From contig DASQPA010000196.1 in NCBI GenBank assembly GCA_035644215.1, positions 1 to 9,302 on the forward strand: a stretch of DNA of 9,302 nt, given 5' to 3'. Both the position numbers and the translations under genes were made by a program. Source of the DNA: DASQPA01 sp035644215. GTDB lineage: Bacteria; Acidobacteriota; Thermoanaerobaculia; Multivoradales; UBA5704. Under the pieces are notes generated by a model, which saw nothing but the letters and a program-made list of their open reading frames with translations, was not told the DNA's origin and searched no databases. Every line of letters begins with the position of its first letter. Position 1 is the first letter of the stretch. Below, piece after piece: positions 1-5,303 of the stretch.

Positions 1-2505
1 GGACCACAGCTCACGGCCCGAGACGCCGTCGTTGGCGGCGAAGAAGAGCCGCCCGGCAAAGACGGTGAGGTAGCTTGAGACGGGCTGCGAGGAGAAGGAG
101 TCGGACTCGGGGCGGAACTCCTTGAGCGCGACCGTCCCCGCCGCCGTGCCGTCGGAGCGGAAGAGCGCGCGGCCGGTCGGCGTGCTGGCAAAGAAGTAGA
201 GCGTCCCTGAGAGCGCCACGGGATCGGCCGGCGAGTCGAACGTGGCGGAGGACACCTCGCGCACGAGAGAGGTGCCGGCGGCGGTGCCGTCGGTCCGCCA
301 GAGGTCGGTGTGGTAGTCGCTCGTCACGACGAAGAAGAAGACCCAGGGGCCGGCCTGGGCGAAGGGCCCCAGGAACTGGTCGTGGTCGACCCGGAGCTGG
401 CGGGTCCCGGCCGCCGTGCCGTCGCTCGTCCACAGCTCCCGTCCCGCGTCCGAGAAGCCCTGGATGTAGAGGGTGCCGCCGACGCGGTCGATGCGGTTGG
501 GGCTCGGTATGGCCGCAAGGCCGGTCGCGCGGACCGTGCCCGCGGGCGTGCCGTCGCTCTGCCAGAGCTGGAGCTCGTTGTCGTCGAGCGGCCGCAGGAT
601 GAAGTAGACCCGGTCGCCGAGCGCCACGAGCCGCGGGACGGAGCCGCCGAGGAACCCGAAGCCGGCCAGCCGCACGGCCCCTCCGGACGGGGGCAGGCTC
701 CACAGCTCCTCGTCGCTCGAATCGTTCTCGAACCAGAAGAAGACCGTGGAGCCCGCGGCGGTGAGCTCCTCCGGGCCACCGCCCGCGTTGCATTCCGGGA
801 AGAACGTGTGCAGGTCCGTGCGCTCGGTGGTGGCCGGCGTGCCCGAGGTCCGGAAGACCTGGCGGTCCTGGCCGTCACAGGCAGTGAAGGCGAGCTGGCT
901 GGCCAGGGGCACGAGATCGAACGGGTTCGAGCTGCCGCCGGAGTCGAGGCCGGGGACCGGCCGGGTGCCGCCCGGTTGGCCGTCGCTCGTCCATAGCCGG
1001 TAGGTGCTGGTGCCATCCGTCTGCAGAGTGAAGAAGACCTGCCGGGAGACCGCGGCGAGCTCTCCCACGGCGGTCGAGAAGTTGCCGGGGAAGGGGCCGG
1101 CGAAACGCCGGCTCCCCGCCGGGGTGCCGTCGCTCGACCACAGAGAGACGACGCCGTTGCCGTCCTGGACGGTGAAGAAGGCGAGGCCGAAGAGCGGGGT
1201 GGGGTCGGCCCCGCTCAGGGTGCAGTGGCCGGCGCAGGCCAGGGGCAGCCGCCGGGTGCCCGGCGGCGTGCCGTCCGTGCCCCACAGCTCGGCGCCGGCG
1301 TCCCCCTCGGCGAGGAAGACGGCGCGGCCGCCCGCCACCGGGACCAGCCGCTGCCCCCGGAACTGTGCCGGTCCGAGGGCGGTCGTGGATTCGGGGGTCC
1401 CGGTGGTAGTCCAGATCTGGACGCCGTGGAGCCCGTCCGTCGCCGGGAACACCTGCCGGCTGCCGAGCCCGACCAGGGGGACGGGGGCGGACCGCGACGC
1501 GAAGGGGGTGAAGTAGCCGAACTCCGTCAGCCGCCGGGTGCCCGCCGGTGTGCCGTCGCTCGTCCACAGCTCGTCGCCATGGAGGACGTCGTTGGCGACC
1601 ACATAGGCCTGGTCGCCCAGCACCTGGAGCGTGCTCTCGGCCAGGGCTCCAGAATTCTGGAACTGGCTGACCGAACGGGTGCCGGCCGCGGTGCCGTCGC
1701 TCACCCAGATCTGTTCCGGCTGTTCGAAGGTGGTCCGGCTGAGGAAGTAGAACCGGGAGCTCCCGCCGGCCCGGGTGGAGAGGAAGGGCCGGTCGGGGAA
1801 GGCGCGCACCCGGGTGGTGCCGGCCGCGGTGCCGTCGCTCGCCCACAGCTCGATCGTGGTCACCAGATCGACGAAGAAGAAGACCCGGCGGCCGACCGCG
1901 GTCAGGGTGTCGATCCGCGGGTTGATCGAGCTCCCGGGGGCGAGGTCCTTGACCCGCCCGGTGCCGGCCACGGTGCCGTCGGTCTTCCACAGCTCGCAGC
2001 GCCCCCCCTGGTCGCAGTGGATGAAGAAGAAGAGACCGCCGGCGAAGACCTGGCGGAAGGAGGGAGAGCCGAAGCCCGGGCGATCGGCGGCGACGCCCAG
2101 GGAGAAGGTCCCCGCCCGGGTGCCATCCGTTCGATAGAGCCCGCTCGCCGTGCCGCTCCCCCCCGGGGTGGCGACGAAGAGGACGACATTGCCGAGGCTC
2201 CCCAGGTATTCCGGGGAGGAGCCGCACTCCGGGCAGAGGTCGGCGAGCAGGGTGGTACCCGAACCGGCGGAGCCATTGGCGGCATCGACCACCGCGGGCT
2301 CGCCCTGGTATCCGGTCGCGAAGAAGAGCTTCCCGCCGGCGGCGAACAGGTTCTGCGCCTGGGGGGCGGCGCTCTCCCAGGCCCCCGGATTCAGGTCCGC
2401 GACGAGGGAGGCGGTCTGGGCGCGGGCGGGGAGAGCGGCGAGCAGGGCGAGGCCGGCCGCAGTGGCGGCCCGACGCACCAGGAGCGGGGCGCGGACAGAC
2501 TTCAT
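1..2505 (-). CDS. Secreted ELWxxDGT repeat protein (3' end beyond window)
   Basis: Reading from ATG at 2505 to the window edge gives 835 codons with no stop, so the gene is 3'-truncated by the window. A strong Shine-Dalgarno (AGGGAGGA, 2513-2520) lies 7 nt upstream. Residues 1-29 form a Sec signal peptide (basic start, Ala/Leu-rich core, ARA/Q cleavage). From about residue 122 the protein is a chain of repeats with the ELWxxDGTxxGT signature; the first signature residue of each falls near 122, 171, 219, 265, 312, 363, 406, 454, 503, 549, 600, 646, 690, 734, 780 and 832, a period of 43-52 residues. Each repeat carries short beta-strand-like stretches such as 'RQVFF' or 'LYF', consistent with a propeller-like fold. 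Repeats 6 (IWTTTGT), 10 (VFRTSGT) and 11 (ELWSLPPSG) are degenerate. Proteins of this type (TIGR04534-like) are extracellular or outer-membrane in Acidobacteriota and Myxococcota; their function is not known. The antisense and out-of-frame openings over this gene are composition artefacts. Confidence 0.93.
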   Translation of the reverse strand, partial: MKSVRAPLLVRRAATAAGLALLAALPARAQTASLVADLNPGAWESAAPQAQNLFAAGGKLFFATGYQGEPAVVDAANGSAGSGTTLLADLCPECGSSPEYLGSLGNVVLFVATPGGSGTASGLYRTDGTRAGTFSLGVAADRPGFGSPSFRQVFAGGLFFFIHCDQGGRCELWKTDGTVAGTGRVKDLAPGSSINPRIDTLTAVGRRVFFFVDLVTTIELWASDGTAAGTTRVRAFPDRPFLSTRAGGSSRFYFLSRTTFEQPEQIWVSDGTAAGTRSVSQFQNSGALAESTLQVLGDQAYVVANDVLHGDELWTSDGTPAGTRRLTEFGYFTPFASRSAPVPLVGLGSRQVFPATDGLHGVQIWTTTGTPESTTALGPAQFRGQRLVPVAGGRAVFLAEGDAGAELWGTDGTPPGTRRLPLACAGHCTLSGADPTPLFGLAFFTVQDGNGVVSLWSSDGTPAGSRRFAGPFPGNFSTAVGELAAVSRQVFFTLQTDGTSTYRLWTSDGQPGGTRPVPGLDSGGSSNPFDLVPLASQLAFTACDGQDRQVFRTSGTPATTERTDLHTFFPECNAGGGPEELTAAGSTVFFWFENDSSDEELWSLPPSGGAVRLAGFGFLGGSVPRLVALGDRVYFILRPLDDNELQLWQSDGTPAGTVRATGLAAIPSPNRIDRVGGTLYIQGFSDAGRELWTSDGTAAGTRQLRVDHDQFLGPFAQAGPWVFFFVVTSDYHTDLWRTDGTAAGTSLVREVSSATFDSPADPVALSGTLYFFASTPTGRALFRSDGTAAGTVALKEFRPESDSFSSQPVSSYLTVFAGRLFFAANDGVSGRELWS

Positions 2506-2582
2506 AGAGACGTCCTCCCTGGACATGGGGGGAGAAATCCCCTCCACCTTCCGACTGGAGTGCCGGGATGGGAGGAATTATT

Positions 2583-3047
2583 TCAGAACTGGGCCGGGGA
2601 GGCGACCCAGGCGACCGGATCGCCCACCGCGATCTCGCCGCCTTCCAGCACTTCGGCGAAAGCGCCGCCCCGCCAGTCGGGGTCCATCGCCCGCCGCAGG
2701 CCGGGGAGGGCCTCGTCCATCCGTTCGCAGGGGCGGGTTTCGCCGAGGATGCGCAGGCGGCAGGGGCCGATGGCGAGGATGCGGCCGCGGGTGCCGGCCA
2801 GGCGGAGGTCCGCGATCAGCAAGTTGGCGCGGCGGGCGGCGGGGTCGAGAGACGACCCCAGCTCCGCCGTGGCCTCGGCCCAGCGCTCGGCTTCGAGGAT
2901 CGTCACCTGCCGCCTCCGACCCTGGTCGGCATTGCCGACGATCCCCCGGCCGGCGACGAGCGCCGCCCGCTCCGCGCGGTCCATGGGACCGCGTTTGGCG
3001 CGCTTGACGAAGATGGCGCGGAGGCGGCCGGGGGGCGGACCGGGCAC
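2583..3047 (-). CDS. MOSC domain-containing protein
   Basis: This encodes 154 residues from a GTG start. MOSC domains are the C-terminal domain family of molybdenum-cofactor sulfurase; stand-alone members such as YiiM bind or transfer sulfur or act on molybdenum-cofactor-dependent substrates through a conserved Cys. Visible family features are 'AIFVKRAKRGPM' (residues 11-22), 'AGRGIVGNADQGRRRQVTIL' (32-51), 'ARRANLLI' (71-78), 'GETRPCERMDEALPGLR' (102-118, with the conserved Cys107) and the terminal 'VLEGGEIAVGD' (133-143). The usual 'GDRH' after the first glycine motif is 'GNAD' here, as in a subset of the family. The GTG start is preferred over the internal ATG at 2984 because it keeps the conserved first strand and has AAGGGGG just upstream (spacing only 3 nt). 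It begins 8 nt after the stop of the secreted protein at 3056-3823, so the two are very probably co-transcribed. The in-frame opening extends upstream to 3662, but that part is a shadow of the neighbour. Confidence 0.88.
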   Translation of the reverse strand: MPGPPPGRLRAIFVKRAKRGPMDRAERAALVAGRGIVGNADQGRRRQVTILEAERWAEATAELGSSLDPAARRANLLIADLRLAGTRGRILAIGPCRLRILGETRPCERMDEALPGLRRAMDPDWRGGAFAEVLEGGEIAVGDPVAWVASPAQF

Positions 3048-3055
3048 GGGCCCCC

Positions 3056-3823
3056 TTACGGCGCCGTCCAGGTGCTCGCCGGCACGCTGTCGGAAACCGC
3101 GATGTCGCCCAGCTCCAGCTTCCTGGCCTCGGCGCCCACCTGGGTGCGATGGGGGGCGAGCATGACCTTGCCGAAGCGCTGCCAGCCGGTCCAGTCCCAG
3201 GGGGAGGCCGGCTCCTCCGGCTTCATGCTCTCCAGGTGAAAGGCCCAGCGATCCATCAGGTGGGTCGACTTGTTGATCCAGGCCCAGTACTCGTCGCCGG
3301 GGGTCAAGCCCACGTGGTCGAAGGAGAGGTGGAGCTTGTCGTAGGCCTTGCCGTCGATCGTGTCCTCGCCGGCGTAGGTGAGATGGACCCCGGGGTCCTT
3401 CATCTTGTAGGGCATGAGCAGCCAGTAGGTGTCGTTCACCCAGGCGCCGTAGGCGTTCTCCAGCATCTTCTTGAGCGCCTCGCCCTCGACCGGCTTGCCG
3501 TCGAGCCAGGCCTTGCCGTCCTTGGTGTTGAGGTTCTCGATCATCACGTACTTGTGACCTTCCTTGTCCGTCCCCTCCACCCGGTGCTGGCCGGTCCACT
3601 TGTCCCAGGTGTGGGTGCGGCGGCCGGCGAAGGTCCAGTGCAGGTAGTGGGTGTTGTCCCACGCCTTCTGGCCTCCCAGGGCGTCGAGCAGTTGGGCGGC
3701 GACCGCATCGGCCTTGGCATCGGGGCCGGGGCCGGCGGGCGCCTGGGCGGACAGCCGCGCGAGGGGGGCCGCGGCGAGCAGCAGGAGGGCGGGGATCAGG
3801 GATCTACGGAGGATTGGGCGCAT
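3056..3823 (-). CDS. Secreted LolA/DUF6503-like protein
   Basis: This encodes 255 residues. Residues 1-26 are a Sec signal peptide (MRPILRR, then a Leu/Ala core, cleavage at LSA/QA) with no lipobox Cys, so the product is predicted to be periplasmic or secreted. The mature part reads 'LLDALGGQKAWDNTHYLHWTFAGRRTHTWD' followed by alternating beta-type stretches, for example 'KYVMIENLNTKDGKAWLDGK', 'LMPYKMKDPGVHLTYAGE', 'GKAYDKLHLSFD' and 'DEYWAWINKSTHLMDRWAFHL'. This order (GG-x-x-W near the N-terminus, a two-layer beta sheet, a 'MPYKMKDPG' turn) resembles the LolA-like proteins annotated DUF6503, whose biochemical role is unknown. The start at 3823 has AGGAG (3832-3836) 8 nt upstream and begins the signal peptide; the longer opening from 3982 adds 53 implausible residues overlapping the divergent gene. 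The MOSC gene follows after 8 nt. Family naming is from memory of the pattern; the signal peptide and reading frame are directly visible. Confidence 0.9.
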   Translation of the reverse strand: MRPILRRSLIPALLLLAAAPLARLSAQAPAGPGPDAKADAVAAQLLDALGGQKAWDNTHYLHWTFAGRRTHTWDKWTGQHRVEGTDKEGHKYVMIENLNTKDGKAWLDGKPVEGEALKKMLENAYGAWVNDTYWLLMPYKMKDPGVHLTYAGEDTIDGKAYDKLHLSFDHVGLTPGDEYWAWINKSTHLMDRWAFHLESMKPEEPASPWDWTGWQRFGKVMLAPHRTQVGAEARKLELGDIAVSDSVPASTWTAP

Positions 3824-3941
3824 GGTCGGGGCTCCTGGCAAAGGAATGAAGACCACATCGAGTTTTGCGCATGCTAATACAAGAGCCCGCGAAGCGCACG
3901 TTTCGTGGCGGTGATATTTTTGCCGGCAGGAGGTCCGCCCC
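3824..3941. promoter_or_regulatory. Divergent promoter region
   Basis: This is the 118-bp gap between the divergently transcribed genes at 3823 (minus) and 3942 (plus), and it must carry both promoters. It is visibly more AT-rich than its flanks, with ATGCTAATACAAG near 3870-3882 and GATATTTTT at 3913-3921. Both ribosome binding sites lie within it: AGGAG (minus-strand sense, 3832-3836) and AGGAGG (plus strand, 3928-3933), each 8 nt from its start codon. No sigma70-like -35/-10 pair with good spacing is clear enough to name. Confidence 0.5.
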
Positions 3942-4370
3942 ATGGCCAAGGCCCAGATGCCGTCCGATTCCGTTCCTGCCACCCCGCCTCCCCCCCGGAG
4001 GCGCTCCCGGGTGGGGCTGTTCCTCTTTCTCTTCCTGCTCGTCGTCGCCGGCGGGATGGTGCTCTACATCTGGGGCACCCTCCACTTCAGCTATTCAGAC
4101 GGCGAGCGGGCGGGGTACGTGAACAAGTTTTCGCGGAAGGGCTGGATCTGCAAGACCTGGGAGGGGGAGCTCACCATGGTGAGCTCCCCGGGAACCCCGC
4201 CGCAGATGTTTCCGTTCACGGTGCGCGACCCGGCGGTCGCCGACCAGATCACCCGCGGCACGGGCCAGCGGGTGGCGCTCCACTACGAGCAGCACAAGGG
4301 GGTGCCGACCTCCTGCTTCGGGGAGACCGAGTACTTCGTGACCGGGGTGCGGGCGGTCGCGGGACCGTAG
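3942..4370 (+). CDS. Small single-pass membrane protein, conserved hypothetical
   Basis: This encodes 142 residues. The start is fixed by AGGAGG (3928-3933) 8 nt upstream. Residues 1-22 are a hydrophilic, Pro- and Arg-rich cytoplasmic tail ('PPPPRRRSR'). Residues 25-45 are one strongly hydrophobic membrane helix with the positive charges on its N-terminal side, which predicts N-in/C-out topology. The remaining ~95 residues form a periplasmic domain beginning 'SDGERAGYVNKFSRKGWICKTWEGEL', a pattern I recall from small conserved hypothetical membrane proteins across several phyla. It has two cysteines (70 and 125) that could form a disulfide outside the cytoplasm. No enzymatic motif is visible and no function is proposed. 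It is transcribed divergently from the DUF6503-like/MOSC operon and is followed by a long non-coding block, so it is probably monocistronic. Confidence 0.88.
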   Translation: MAKAQMPSDSVPATPPPPRRRSRVGLFLFLFLLVVAGGMVLYIWGTLHFSYSDGERAGYVNKFSRKGWICKTWEGELTMVSSPGTPPQMFPFTVRDPAVADQITRGTGQRVALHYEQHKGVPTSCFGETEYFVTGVRAVAGP

Positions 4371-4402
4371 GGCGGGTGTAGACTCGCAGCCGTGGGCGGC
4401 CG

Positions 4403-4447
4403 GGCGCCTCTGGAGCCAGGCTTTCGGCGCCGCGATCGGAATATCGC
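4403..4447. other. Two adjacent stem-loops downstream of the small membrane protein
   Basis: GGCGCC at 4403-4408 recurs at 4426-4431 and can pair as a 6-bp stem enclosing a small CTGG-AG-CCAG hairpin. It is followed immediately by GCGAT-CGGAAT-ATCGC (4432-4447). They lie 30-75 nt after the stop codon at 4370 and could end or protect that mRNA. There is no U-tract, so a classical intrinsic terminator is not called. They lead without a gap into the 21-nt hairpin array. Confidence 0.35.
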
Positions 4448-4524
4448 CGCCCCAACCGGGGCGACCCTCGCCCCGAACGGGGCGCCCGGCCCCCCGAGTG
4501 GGGCGAGCCCTCCCCCAAATGGGC
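4448..4524. repeat. Array of four hairpins spaced 21 nt apart
   Basis: Four tetraloop hairpins start exactly 21 nt apart. Unit 1 (4448-4463) is CGCCCC-AACC-GGGGCG and unit 2 (4469-4484) is CGCCCC-GAAC-GGGGCG; both are perfect 6-bp stems. Unit 3 (4490-4505) keeps four central C:G pairs around GAGT. Unit 4 (4511-4526) keeps three around AAAT. The 5-nt spacers are ACCCT, CCCGG and AGCCC. Stems are conserved while loops differ, and the array decays from left to right. It could fold in RNA or extrude in supercoiled DNA from either strand. I do not recognise a named repeat family. Confidence 0.7.
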
Positions 4525-4539
4525 ATAGGCGCTAACTTT

Positions 4540-4658
4540 GGCCGTAGAGAGGGGCCGGGAGGGGTTCCTCCCCCCTGGGAGGGGGTGGGTTGGGAAAGGG
4601 GGGAGGGCAGGAGGGGGGTGGCTGCAACCTGAACGGCCGCCCCTTCCCTCTCGCGGCC
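4540..4658. repeat. G-rich inverted-repeat element with alternative hairpins and G-quadruplex potential
   Basis: The ends are an imperfect inverted repeat: GGCCGTAGAGAGGG at 4540-4553, and GGCCGCGAGAGGG as the reverse complement of 4646-4658. Inside, GGGAGG (4557-4562), CCTCCC (4567-4572) and GGGAGG (4577-4582) are arranged so that the middle block can pair with either neighbour, through tetraloops GGTT or CCCT. On the plus strand 4577-4618 has at least six runs of three or more G separated by 1-5 nt, enough for G-quadruplex formation. The layout resembles the dispersed palindromic, G-rich intergenic repeats (REP- or MITE-like) common in GC-rich bacterial genomes. Whether it is repeated elsewhere in this genome cannot be seen from the window. 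Confidence 0.5.
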
Positions 4659-4673
4659 CTAGACGTAACCCAG

Positions 4674-4913
4674 GCGTAGAATTCGGTCACCGCCGCACTG
4701 CACACGATCATCGCGTGCCTGCACACGGTCACTGCCGCACTGCACGCGGTCATCGCGCGCCTGCACGCGGTCATCGCCTGCCTGCACACGGTCACCGCCG
4801 CACTGCACACGGTCATCGCGCGCCTGTACACGGTCATCGCCGCACTGCACGCGGTCATCGCGCGCCTGTACACGGTCACCGCCGCACTGCACGCGGTCAT
4901 CGCGCGCATGCAT
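4674..4913. repeat. Tandem array of 21-bp units, two alternating types
   Basis: Ten contiguous units of exactly 21 bp run from 4695 to 4904, flanked by a degenerate half unit on each side (4674-4694, matching only from 4684, and 4905-4913). All share a core close to CACRCGGTCAYCGC. Type A units begin GCACTGCAC and end CATCGCG (starts 4695, 4737, 4800, 4842, 4884). Type B units begin YGCCTGYAC and end in GCC (starts 4716, 4758, 4779, 4821, 4863). The order is A B A B B A B A B A, so the array is a 42-bp AB dimer with one slip at units 4-5. There are no spacers, so it is not a CRISPR. Units 3, 8 and 10 carry the dyad CCGC-ACTGCAC-GCGG. The unit lacks stop codons in several frames, which creates spurious heptapeptide-repeat reading frames on both strands. 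Confidence 0.93.
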
Positions 4914-5032
4914 TCAGAAGGCCGGACCGCTACAGAAGCCTCTCGGGTAGACGGAACGCCCGGCGTTGCAGAGTGAGCCGCGCGGTGTGGGGAGCGTTCC
5001 CGCAGCGGTTCGGGCGTACACTCTCGGCCATC

Positions 5033-5293
5033 ATGCGTCCCCGCTGTTCTCGGATCCTGGCGATCGTGCCGGCCCTGCTCGCCGTCGCCTGCGCGAGCCC
5101 GCCGCGGCGCCCGTCGCCGCAGCTGGTGCTCGATCACCTCTTCATCATGGTCCAGCCCGGGGCTCCGGAGCGCGCGGCGCTCGAAGAGGCCGCGGTTGCC
5201 GCTGTTGATACACTATTGAGGGAGGGGTGCACGGGAGCAGCGATCAGGGCGAGAGCTGTGTGCCGGTTCATTGTCGTCACGGCGGGAGGATAG
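5033..5293 (+). pseudogene. Probable 5' remnant of a lipoprotein gene with VOC (glyoxalase-like) domain
   Basis: From ATG 5033 the frame encodes 86 residues to TAG at 5291-5293. Residues 1-20 are a lipoprotein signal peptide with lipobox LAVAC, followed by a Pro-rich linker. Then comes 'LVLDHLFIMVQPGAPERAALEEA', which matches the first strand and helix of glyoxalase-like VOC proteins ('LDHxFIxVxPGAPE...L'). After about 5190 the family pattern is lost: the expected continuation and the C-terminal strands are missing, and local GC content starts to fall. The simplest reading is a gene cut short by insertion or deletion next to the acquired segment downstream. The alternative is a genuine 86-residue small lipoprotein: its stop codon overlaps the ribosome binding site region of the next gene (GGGAGGA at 5284-5290), which would allow translational coupling. 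No Shine-Dalgarno is evident before 5033. Confidence 0.5.
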
Positions 5294-5303
5294 CAAGATT
5301 CAA

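Noticed and set aside
875..2227. 450-residue minus-strand frame and the 646-residue plus-strand frame (1225-3165) over the ELWxxDGT gene
   Set aside because: They are out-of-frame or antisense shadows in GC-rich repeat DNA, rich in Arg, Pro and Gly. The true frame is open for all 835 codons, with a signal peptide and regular ELWxxDGT motifs.
2529..2542. Small hairpin (GGGGA-GAAA-TCCCC) between the MOSC gene and the ELWxxDGT gene as a terminator
   Set aside because: The stem is only 5 bp and no T-tract follows on the minus strand. It may equally be chance or a weak leader structure.
3056..3982. Longer 308-residue start for the DUF6503-like protein
   Set aside because: The extra 53 residues precede a clear signal peptide, overlap the divergent gene and its promoter region, and have no better ribosome binding site.
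4095..4526. Minus-strand frame with a 7-residue periodicity across the hairpin array
   Set aside because: It is antisense to the small membrane protein gene for much of its length, and the periodicity follows from the 21-nt hairpin spacing.
4674..4913. CRISPR array
   Set aside because: The 21-bp units are contiguous with no unique spacers, two subtypes alternate, and no cas gene is present.
4538..5293. Long plus-strand and minus-strand reading frames running through the 21-bp array, encoding heptapeptide repeats such as RRTAHGH (plus) or DDRVQAR (minus)
   Set aside because: A 21-bp unit without stops stays open in several frames at once. None of these frames has a convincing start with a ribosome binding site at the array, and the products have no recognisable fold. 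Only the part from 5033 onward looks like protein.
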